From Flavobacteriales bacterium (lineage in GTDB: Bacteria; Bacteroidota; Bacteroidia; Flavobacteriales_E; Vicingaceae), in the NCBI GenBank assembly GCA_003487525.1, contig DNDT01000164.1, positions 1-10,775 of the forward strand: 10,775 nucleotides of DNA, written 5' to 3'. Each line of letters begins with the position of its first letter. The stretch's first letter is position 1. The position numbers and the translations under genes were made by a program. Below the pieces are notes generated by a model. That model did not search any database, was not told the origin of the DNA, and saw only the letters and a list, made by a program, of their open reading frames with translations. Below are positions 1 to 5,920 of the stretch, one piece after another.

Positions 1-285
1 CAGACCGGTGGCAAAGTTAATAATGCCCGGAATACCAACTATTGGTTGAGATTCAGCATCCAAGGCAGGGAAATAACCAAGGCCTGTGGTAAAGGACCAA
101 AAAGAATTGTTGTTTTCAGTGATTACCCGATCATAGCAATAGCCTGCAACAGATCCTGTAGATCCAAGAATTTCGAGTGATACGGAGTTTAATGCTCTGA
201 ATTTTGAAATACCGTTTCCGGCTTTCATTTCTGATTGAATCAGAACGAAAATTGCAATAATTATTAAGTGGACCAGGGATTTCAT
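1..285 (-). CDS. Exported protein, N-terminal part; possible outer-membrane beta-barrel protein (partial)
   Basis: The minus-strand frame opens at ATG 285 and stays open for 95 codons to the left edge, so the 3' end is missing. The product begins MKSLVHLIIIAIFVLIQ, a typical signal peptide with a short basic start and a hydrophobic core, with cleavage probably near residues 20-23 (MKAG/NG). After it comes a pattern seen in Bacteroidota outer-membrane proteins of unknown function: SVSLEILGSTGSVAGYCYDR (residues 35-54), then FWSFTTGLGYFP (62-73), then a stretch rich in G, P and I. Alternating hydrophobic residues and a Tyr/Phe/Gly-rich composition suggest beta strands. The upstream sequence TATATTTC (minus strand, 321-314) matches the TAnnTTTG element at all but one base, about 28 bases before the ATG. 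The gene is divergent from the one at 532. That it is coding and exported is fairly secure. The barrel assignment is inference from composition only. Confidence 0.72.
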   Translation of the reverse strand, partial: MKSLVHLIIIAIFVLIQSEMKAGNGISKFRALNSVSLEILGSTGSVAGYCYDRVITENNNSFWSFTTGLGYFPALDAESQPIVGIPGIINFATGL

Positions 286-491
286 TTACTAAAATTTGTT
301 TGGTTTTGCGTTCGAAATATAGCATTCTGTTTTCTAACGGTTCATGACAAAAGTCAGTTATTGATTTATCCTTTTCTCCTTATATTTCCTAAAACGTTCT
401 GGGCACAAATACAACTCTCAAATCCGGGAAAATTCTTTATATCATTTTTAGTCAAATTAATTTTTTACAAGAATAGCAAGCATGCTTTTAA

Positions 492-499
492 TAATTTTG
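492..499 (+). promoter_or_regulatory. -7 promoter element (TAATTTTG) for the gene at 532
   Basis: TAATTTTG matches the Bacteroidota sigma-A -7 consensus TAnnTTTG exactly. It ends 32 bases before ATG 532, which would give a leader of about 25-30 bases. No clear TTTG was found at the usual spacing upstream, so this is a half-match only. It supports translation starting at 532 rather than at the in-frame GTG at 268. Confidence 0.45.
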
Positions 500-531
500 C
501 CATCCGGTTACCGGTAACTTTAGCCAATGGA

Positions 532-933
532 ATGTCGATAAGTGAACGTATTGAGAAAGAGGTAAATATCCCCGAGGCATCGATTAAAATTCGGTCCGAT
601 GGAATTATGCACATTCACATCAAGGTGGAAATGTTCTTTGAATTGCAGCATTCGAAGAACATACTGAAAGCCCGGTCTGAACTTGCCGGTAAAAAAACGT
701 ATCCAATTATGTATACAGCCAATAGCTTTGTTATTCCAAATACGGCAGTGAAAGAATATGTAGCGTCTGAAAACAGATCCAGGCTCGTTGCCGCCGATGC
801 TTTTGTGGTAAACTCGCTTGCACAGAGAATAGCGGCCAATTTTTATAAAATCCTTTTTAAGCCGACACGGCCAACCGCCTACTTCACGAAAGAATCCGAA
901 GCCATTGAATGGCTTAAAAAGTACGTGGATTAG
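532..933 (+). CDS. Small cytoplasmic protein of the STAS/SEC14-like (DUF7793-type) family
   Basis: This 133-residue protein has no signal peptide or membrane segment. It starts at ATG 532; the frame is open back to a GTG at 268, but that extension reads as hydrophobic non-coding sequence and would lie upstream of the promoter element at 492-499. The pattern fits a compact alpha/beta fold: strands IKIRSDGIMHIHI (18-30), a helix around 38-52, YPIMYTA (57-63), a helix at 70-84, and AFVVNSLAQRIAANFYKI (90-107). It ends PTRPTAYFTKESEAIEWLKK (111-130). The SLAQR..ANFY segment and the closing F..ESEAIEWLK helix are recurrent in small Bacteroidota proteins annotated as STAS/SEC14-like domains; I recall this family from memory and have not searched it. 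No catalytic residues are evident, and the molecular role is unknown. It is convergent with the gene ending at 1004. Confidence 0.82.
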   Translation: MSISERIEKEVNIPEASIKIRSDGIMHIHIKVEMFFELQHSKNILKARSELAGKKTYPIMYTANSFVIPNTAVKEYVASENRSRLVAADAFVVNSLAQRIAANFYKILFKPTRPTAYFTKESEAIEWLKKYVD

Positions 934-968
934 AGGCAATTAAATCTTTTCATTGGATTTCTTCCGCA

Positions 969-1007
969 CACACTCTCATCCTCAAACACACTCTCACTCG
1001 TCCTCAA
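969..1007. repeat. Imperfect direct repeat, C/A-rich, at a convergent gene junction
   Basis: CACACTCTCA-TCCTCAA at 969-985 recurs at 987-1007 as CACACTCTCA-CTCG-TCCTCAA. The two copies match at every shared base and differ only by a CTCG insertion. The second copy overlaps the stop codon (TCA on the plus strand, 1004-1006) of the minus-strand gene. It looks like a short tandem duplication at the 3' end of that gene. No stem-loop or T-run typical of a terminator was seen here. Confidence 0.6.
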
Positions 1008-1681
1008 TCACACAATCCTTTCCCATAGAACGTTTGACCGGCCTTAAGCTCCGTGATTTCACCGGAATTCTGAACCATGTTTATTTGAAAGGTCTCCGAG
1101 CCTCCCTTATCGTAATAAAGAGTTAAGGTTTTTCCCGTTACCTCGTATCGCCCGTTTAGTGCATTTGGATTGTTTCCGTAGTAACTTCCTGTGTTGCCAC
1201 TGTAGCTGCTTCCTGTGCTGTATGAAAACCGCCCTTTCCCGTCAAAATACAGTCTTCGGGTAGACGAATAAGAGCTGCCTCCTCCCGAGGAACTTGAAAA
1301 GGAACATAAATTACCGTACAGGGCCTGAGTCGACTTACTTACCTCAGTAACAGTGACCGGTTGAGTGGTCTGAGGAAGCGATTTCACTCTTTTAAAAGTG
1401 TAATCATACCCATCCGGGAACGACAATAACAACTGATCGTTTTGTAAAACAAAAGGATAATCATAATAGTAACCATCTTCGTCCAAAACCCGGATTACAT
1501 TACCTTCAACCGAGTAACTGGAGACTTCTCCATCGTATATAAGATCGGTAGACGAGACAATTTGCAGCAGGACCGTCAGTCCGTTTGTATTGCCTTGCCA
1601 ATCACCCAAAAGTTTTTCATTCTGTGCATTACCGATGGTAAAACACACTTGGAATAACATCCAATAAATAATGTGTTTCAT
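1004..1681 (-). CDS. Exported two-domain beta-rich protein of unknown function
   Basis: This 225-residue protein has a signal peptide (residues 1-19, ending GNAQ, a common Bacteroidota cleavage context). The mature part has two beta-rich halves. Residues 24-98 begin LLGDWQG and contain YDGEVSSYSVEGNVIRVLDE and a run YYYDYPF, ending YDYTFKRV. Residues 120-203 begin LYGNLCSF, then a Ser/Gly-rich insertion (128-140), then RRLYFDGKGRFSY (142-154), and LNGRYEVTGKTLTLYYDKGG (175-194). Both halves share the order L-G-(D/N), repeated Tyr-rich strands, G..(V/E)VTG/EGN..(I/L), Y-D. This recalls lipocalin-like or META-like small barrels, but no family was recognised. Two cysteines (126, 224) could form a disulfide after export. 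It lies 65 bases downstream of the long MscS gene on the same strand and may be the last gene of that block, although a candidate promoter lies in the gap (1700-1730). Confidence 0.8.
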   Translation of the reverse strand: MKHIIYWMLFQVCFTIGNAQNEKLLGDWQGNTNGLTVLLQIVSSTDLIYDGEVSSYSVEGNVIRVLDEDGYYYDYPFVLQNDQLLLSFPDGYDYTFKRVKSLPQTTQPVTVTEVSKSTQALYGNLCSFSSSSGGGSSYSSTRRLYFDGKGRFSYSTGSSYSGNTGSYYGNNPNALNGRYEVTGKTLTLYYDKGGSETFQINMVQNSGEITELKAGQTFYGKGLCD

Positions 1682-1699
1682 GGCCGTGATTTGTAGTAG

Positions 1700-1730
1700 C
1701 TAAGATAGCCTATGTGCCGCTTTAAATCAA
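1700..1730 (-). promoter_or_regulatory. Candidate Bacteroidota promoter for the gene at 1004-1681
   Basis: Read on the minus strand, TTG (1730-1728) is followed after 20 bases by TATCTTAG (1707-1700). That fits TTG-N17-23-TAnnTTTG with one mismatch in the -7 box. Transcription would begin about 12-15 bases before ATG 1681, giving a very short leader. Confidence 0.4.
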
Positions 1731-1746
1731 GTAGAATGAAATCGCA

Positions 1747-3591
1747 TTATATGTCATTTTCAGTCGCTGTTTGTACTGTGGATCCGTCCCGCTCGGCCCT
1801 GAAATGAGGCGACATGATCTCAATACCAGCGTTGTGAAAAACATCGAGAATATTTGAGTGCAATTCGCTGTAAATTTTGGCAGCCACATCCGGCCGGTTT
1901 GTATAGGCATTGATTTGATAACTCACGTAAAAATCATCCAGACTTGTCTGAAGAACAAATGGTTTTGGTTCCTTGTTTACCAAATTAGTGCGTTCGGCAG
2001 CTTCTATAAGGCAGTCGCGCACTTTTTTCCAGTGAACGTCATATCCTATGGTGATGGATGTGTTTAAAATAAGTCCCAATTCCATGGCCGAGGAACTGTA
2101 ATTGGTGGTTTGCCCGCTAAGAACCGCACCATTCGGGATGGTTACATCTTCGTTCTTAATGGTTCTGATGCGGGTAACAAGCATGGTTTTCTCAATCACG
2201 TCACCAACCACGTCGCCAATTTTGACCCGCTCGCCAATCTTGAAAGGACGCATATACGTTATCACAAGACCTGCCACCAAATTGCTAATTGCAGACGATG
2301 ATCCCAGCGATATCAATAATCCGAGAAATACGCTCACTCCCTGAAAAATGGGGGAATCGCTTCCGGGCAGGTAAGGGAAAATTACGATGAATGCAAAAAC
2401 ATGTACAATAAACGAAACAAGGTTGAATGTGGGCTTGGCCCAGTCTGGGTAAAATCCGGGTATAACTAGATGTCCGTGTTCTATTTCCGAACTGAGATAC
2501 CTTAGGAATTTCACAAAATACCTGGTCAGCACAACGATCACGGCAATGGTTATCATTTCAGGGATATAACCGACAAAAGCTTTAAAGATCAATACTAACG
2601 GATCTAGAATATACCCAAGTAGTCGGTTGGCAATTCCTTCCGTCGTCGGAAAAACACTGAAAATTAATGGCAATGCGGCATATACTATGAATACGATAAG
2701 CATCCATTTAATTACGTCAAGAAGAAAAAAAACGACTTGTAACTCACGCTCATACGTAAGAATCTCATAGTTTTTAAAATGAATTCCTTTCAGGTATTTT
2801 TTTCCTTTCAAACCAACGTATTTAACAACCTTGCTCATGAATTTGTTCAGGTACCTAACCATGAATACCAGTATCAGCAACACAAGTAGTACCAATCCAA
2901 CACGTCCAAGGGTTTTTAACCAGCTTGTGTCGCTGTTGTACTTTTCTATGCCTTTTATTATCAATTCCTTATAGTCCAGGATCACCAGATCTCTTTTTTT
3001 ATCCATCCAAAAGGCATCTCTATCCGTAATGCTTAAAACAATTATTTCATTGTAAAAGAGATCGCTGGTTTCTTCACCGTGAATAACGGACAAGGCTTTC
3101 GGATCGAAACCATCGGCAATCTGTTTCAACTTCCTTTCAATGGAATGAGCCCTCTCGGATGGGCTGAACGGACCCAGTTTGGAATACACGTACAATAGGG
3201 TATCCTTATTTAACAAGACCGGGATGCCGGGTGTGTTTGCGCGAATAGAATCGACCTGATGTTTGATTTTTTCGTTTCTGGTTTTCATGACCAGTTGCAA
3301 GGAATCGTACTGTTTCTGAAGTTTTTCTTTTTTTGACTTGTCCTTCTTTCTTAGAGATTCAATTTTGTCCAGCAATTCGGCCTGAGCCACGCTGTCTTTT
3401 TTAAGTGCCGAGTCTGAGGCTTCAATCAGCAGAAGTCCCTCATCGTGAATGTTTTGGAGAAGAGAATCCTGGGACTTTGATTGTAGGGAATCGTGTTGTG
3501 AAAGCAAGGGGGTTGAAATCCCGATCAAAAACACATGGAGCATTAACATTAGCATGTTAAGCCTTACAATTCTGTAGTTCATTTTTTTCAT
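1747..3591 (-). CDS. Long MscS-family mechanosensitive channel with periplasmic coiled-coil domain
   Basis: This 614-residue inner-membrane channel is about twice the length of minimal MscS. Residues 1-31 form a signal sequence. Residues 34-118 are charged, heptad-like and probably coiled coil, with recurring D-S-(L/A/V/I) steps at 34, 42, 60, 66, 96 and 114. Residues 121-215 form a globular periplasmic region (LLYVYSKLGPFSPSERAHSI at 132-151) that also occurs ahead of MscS domains in other bacteria. Hydrophobic segments lie at about 229-247, 287-313, 334-359 and 389-409. The pore helix and beta-domain junction follow: FLGLLISLGSSSAISNLVAG (422-441), then ITYMRPFKIGERVKIGDVVG (444-463) and IPNGAVLSG (485-493). 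The C-terminal cytoplasmic vestibule runs to about 598 (IEIMSPHF at 590-597). Start ATG 3591 is chosen over ATG 3582 because it is the first in frame. It lies 63 bases downstream of corA with no clear promoter between, so it is probably cotranscribed. It should gate in response to membrane tension; what the periplasmic part senses is unknown. Confidence 0.93.
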   Translation of the reverse strand: MKKMNYRIVRLNMLMLMLHVFLIGISTPLLSQHDSLQSKSQDSLLQNIHDEGLLLIEASDSALKKDSVAQAELLDKIESLRKKDKSKKEKLQKQYDSLQLVMKTRNEKIKHQVDSIRANTPGIPVLLNKDTLLYVYSKLGPFSPSERAHSIERKLKQIADGFDPKALSVIHGEETSDLFYNEIIVLSITDRDAFWMDKKRDLVILDYKELIIKGIEKYNSDTSWLKTLGRVGLVLLVLLILVFMVRYLNKFMSKVVKYVGLKGKKYLKGIHFKNYEILTYERELQVVFFLLDVIKWMLIVFIVYAALPLIFSVFPTTEGIANRLLGYILDPLVLIFKAFVGYIPEMITIAVIVVLTRYFVKFLRYLSSEIEHGHLVIPGFYPDWAKPTFNLVSFIVHVFAFIVIFPYLPGSDSPIFQGVSVFLGLLISLGSSSAISNLVAGLVITYMRPFKIGERVKIGDVVGDVIEKTMLVTRIRTIKNEDVTIPNGAVLSGQTTNYSSSAMELGLILNTSITIGYDVHWKKVRDCLIEAAERTNLVNKEPKPFVLQTSLDDFYVSYQINAYTNRPDVAAKIYSELHSNILDVFHNAGIEIMSPHFRAERDGSTVQTATENDI

Positions 3592-3654
3592 TCATTAAAG
3601 GAGTTACTGACTGTTCTTGACAAAGCCTTACCTGACTTTATTTGACCTGCAAAA

Positions 3655-4719
3655 TTAAAACCAACCTTTCCGTTTAAAATAAATGGTCATGATAACCAAC
3701 AAGACAAAAATAATGCCCCAAAAACCCGCATACCCAAATTTCCACCCCAGCTCTGGCATGTATTGAAAATTCATACCGTAAATTCCGGCAAGAAATGTCA
3801 GGGGAATAAAAATGGTTGCGACGATGGTTAGCTGTTGCATGACCTTGTTCATTTTATTGCTGACACCAGAAAGATACAGATCCATGATTCCGCCCAAAAC
3901 GTCACGATGCGTTTCAATGCTCTCAGTCACATGAATAATGTGCTCGTAAACATCTCTAAGGTATCTCGTGGTTTCGTGTTCGATAAACTTACCTGAGTCC
4001 TTTTGAAGCATGGATATAGCTTCTCTTAACGGGCTCATTATCTTTCGAAGTTGGATCAATTCTCTTTTAAAATACTGTATTCTTTGGAGAAGCTGCATGT
4101 TTGGGTCTTCCAGCACTTCTTCTTCAAGCTCTTCCAGTTCATCACTCAGATGATCGGATATAAGAAAGTAATTGTCAACCACTGTATCAATAATCCGGTA
4201 TACCAGGTAGTCGGAATTTTTTTCGCGAATCAGCCCTTTTTTTTGTTCAATTCGGTCCCTGAGGACATCGAATTCATCGTTTTCCGTTTCCTGAAAGGAG
4301 AGAACCCAGGTTTTTCCGAATACAAGGCTTATTTGTTCTGACTCGATCGTATTGCTTTTCTTATCGATGGAAAGCAATTTAAACGTCAAAAACAGGTGTT
4401 CATCATACTCTTCCAGTTTGGGCGTATGGGAGGTGTTCAACAAATCCTCCTGTAACAAGGGATGCAAACCAAAGTAAGTGGCAATGGCAGAAAGAGTTTT
4501 GGTATCCCCGATGCCATTCATGTTAATCCAGCTTACCGTATTTGTATCTCGAAATGGGAAAGTTTCTTCCGGAGATTTACAATCGATCTTCCTGTATTCA
4601 TCATTGTTATAATCTATCACAGTGAGCTGTGAAGAGGTTGATTTGTTCATTCCAACATACACCAAAGAGCCCGGAGGTAAACCGGCTTTATGGGATACGC
4701 TATGTTCTCTTTTACTCAT
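3655..4719 (-). CDS. corA: CorA-type magnesium/cobalt (divalent cation) channel
   Basis: This 354-residue protein belongs to the CorA family of pentameric inner-membrane channels that carry Mg2+ (also Co2+ or Ni2+). The N-terminal cytoplasmic alpha/beta domain covers about residues 20-200 (SWINMNGIGD at 63-72, HPLLQEDLLN at 86-95). An acidic helix rich in Glu (DELEELEEEVLEDP, 193-206) and the long stalk helix follow, to about 293. TM1 (about 294-313) ends in the signature YGMNF (314-318), followed by the loop MPEL (321-324), an aromatic GW..GY, TM2 (about 331-348) and the basic tail KRKGWF. GMN is the selectivity signature of the family. ATG 4719 is chosen over the in-frame TTG at 4806 because it gives normal CorA length. 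It also overlaps the upstream mscS stop in ATGAGTAA (8 bases), which suggests translational coupling. The family contains both importers and possible exporters, so direction of flux cannot be read from the sequence. Confidence 0.95.
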   Translation of the reverse strand: MSKREHSVSHKAGLPPGSLVYVGMNKSTSSQLTVIDYNNDEYRKIDCKSPEETFPFRDTNTVSWINMNGIGDTKTLSAIATYFGLHPLLQEDLLNTSHTPKLEEYDEHLFLTFKLLSIDKKSNTIESEQISLVFGKTWVLSFQETENDEFDVLRDRIEQKKGLIREKNSDYLVYRIIDTVVDNYFLISDHLSDELEELEEEVLEDPNMQLLQRIQYFKRELIQLRKIMSPLREAISMLQKDSGKFIEHETTRYLRDVYEHIIHVTESIETHRDVLGGIMDLYLSGVSNKMNKVMQQLTIVATIFIPLTFLAGIYGMNFQYMPELGWKFGYAGFWGIIFVLLVIMTIYFKRKGWF

Positions 4720-5596
4720 CGGACAATGAATTTGAATTTGGAGGAAGATCTTTTTTGAACACCACTGTGCGATAAGGGAACGGAATTTCAATTCCTTCAA
4801 GATCAAATCGCTTCTTTATGGCTCGGTTCAAATCCGCGTGCATCTGAGGGGCTTCGAAGGGATCCTTTGTCCATACATAGGCACGCAAATTGATGCTGAA
4901 ATCTCCAAAAGACATTAACCTGACATTTACCTGAGGTTTTCCTGCCTTTTTTTCCGAAGATGTTCGTGCATCGATGCATCCCTTGTGTTTCATGGCCTCC
5001 TCCTGAATGATTTTGGTGGCAAGGTCAATGTCGCTGTCATAACTGATTCCAATCTCGATAAATCGACATATTTTGCTGTCATCGATGCTATCGTTTACAA
5101 TAACTTCAGAACCAATGACCGAATTCGGCACGATCAGGCGTTTGTTTTCAAAATTGTTGATTACCGTATGGCGTAACGTAATGTCAACCACGATTCCGTA
5201 ATCCAGATTGCTTACTTTAATCATGTCCCCAACTCTGAAGGGTTTGAATAAGACAATAAAAACACCGCTAATAATATTCGAGAATGCCTCCTGGGCAGCA
5301 AAGCCCAGAATGGCCATCAAAATACCGGCGCCAGCAAACAAGGTTATGGCCAGTGTTTTTAATGAAGGAATGACGGATATGACAGCCCCAATGGCCAACA
5401 TCCATATTATAAAGGAAATGCCGTTCTTGAAAAAATTATATCGCGTGATATCGTCTTTTGTAGGGTCCGCATTGCCTATCAGCTGCTTGTTGATGAACCA
5501 TTTAATAATCCGAATAAGGATGTATGCCCCAAGTCCAATTACAATGACAAAGGCAATAATTTTTGGATCTGTATTTATGGATTTCAGGAAGTCCAT
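4712..5596 (-). CDS. mscS: Small-conductance mechanosensitive channel, MscS family
   Basis: This 294-residue protein has the minimal MscS layout: TM1 at about 13-33, TM2 at 58-79, and pore-lining TM3 at 81-116. The Ala/Gly-rich helix-packing stretch ends LGFAAQEAFSNIISG (97-111) and is followed by FKPFRVGDMIKV (117-128). The beta domain has the hallmark IVPNSVIGSEVIVN (155-168). The carboxy-terminal vestibule closes with GIEIPFPYRTVVF (268-280), where IPFP-x-R-T is a family hallmark. The start is ATG 5596; upstream lies a perfect -7 element (5672-5665), and the gene probably leads the operon with corA and the long MscS gene. MscS-type channels in the inner membrane release solutes on hypo-osmotic shock. 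A tail of about 14 residues after the vestibule (KKDLPPNSNSLSDE) is polar and its end overlaps the corA start. Confidence 0.95.
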   Translation of the reverse strand: MDFLKSINTDPKIIAFVIVIGLGAYILIRIIKWFINKQLIGNADPTKDDITRYNFFKNGISFIIWMLAIGAVISVIPSLKTLAITLFAGAGILMAILGFAAQEAFSNIISGVFIVLFKPFRVGDMIKVSNLDYGIVVDITLRHTVINNFENKRLIVPNSVIGSEVIVNDSIDDSKICRFIEIGISYDSDIDLATKIIQEEAMKHKGCIDARTSSEKKAGKPQVNVRLMSFGDFSINLRAYVWTKDPFEAPQMHADLNRAIKKRFDLEGIEIPFPYRTVVFKKDLPPNSNSLSDE

Positions 5597-5664
5597 GGGA
5601 TCAAATTAACGATTAATAAATTTCGATATCCGTGTCGAAGATAAGCCATAGGAGTAACAGGTAT

Positions 5665-5672
5665 CAAATCTA
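5665..5672 (-). promoter_or_regulatory. -7 promoter element (TAGATTTG) for the mscS-corA-mscS operon
   Basis: On the minus strand TAGATTTG matches TAnnTTTG exactly and lies 68 bases upstream of ATG 5596. A TTTTG is present just upstream (5686-5682), but only 9 bases away, too close for the usual -33 element. The assignment therefore rests on the -7 box alone. Confidence 0.42.
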
Positions 5673-5800
5673 AGATATTCTCAAAATGTAAAATCATAAA
5701 ACGGGTTGAAAACACGTGGTAAATCAGATTGAACTTATCCTCAATTTGCCCCATTATTTTTGATAAACCTGAAAAAAAAAGTAAGGATTTTCTCGATCAA

Positions 5801-5834
5801 TTTGTCATTTACATCCTACTATTGCGGAACTTTG
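5801..5834 (+). promoter_or_regulatory. Possible promoter for the T9SS cargo gene
   Basis: TTTG (5801-5804) is followed after 22 bases by GAACTTTG (5827-5834), one mismatch from TAnnTTTG, giving a leader of about 80 bases. A competing perfect -7 match, TATTTTTG (5908-5915), lies so close to ATG 5921 that it would make the mRNA leaderless, and it lacks a partner at the right distance. Neither choice is decisive. Confidence 0.28.
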
Positions 5835-5920
5835 CGGTATTAATAAATTCACATGACCGGGTTTATTACTTTCGTTAATCGAATAAAATACTTGTTAAAG
5901 TCCTGGTTATTTTTGCATAA

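Larger units (their letters stand above)
5597..5920. other. Divergent intergenic region (324 bases) with promoter elements and an inverted sequence pair
   Basis: No gene was recognised here. The region separates mscS (minus) from the T9SS cargo gene (plus). It holds a minus-strand -7 element at 5672-5665 and a possible plus-strand promoter at 5801-5834. It also holds two related AT-rich sequences in opposite orientation, one near each gene: ATTAACGATTAATAAA (plus, 5605-5620) and ATTAACGAAAGTAATAAA (minus, 5879-5862). An A9 run lies at 5772-5780. The paired sequences might bind one regulator, but low complexity makes chance similarity possible. Confidence 0.4.

Noticed and set aside
268..531. 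N-terminal extension of the STAS/SEC14-like gene to GTG 268
   Set aside because: It would overlap the start of the divergent gene, reads as low-quality hydrophobic sequence, and lies upstream of the TAATTTTG promoter element.
520..939. Long minus-strand open frame opposite the STAS/SEC14-like gene
   Set aside because: It is antisense to a gene with good protein features, has no signal or family pattern, and its translation is rich in Phe, His and Arg in a way typical of antisense frames.
4720..4806. CorA extension to TTG 4806
   Set aside because: The 29 extra codons lie inside mscS coding sequence, show no CorA homology, and the ATG at 4719 gives a normal family length.
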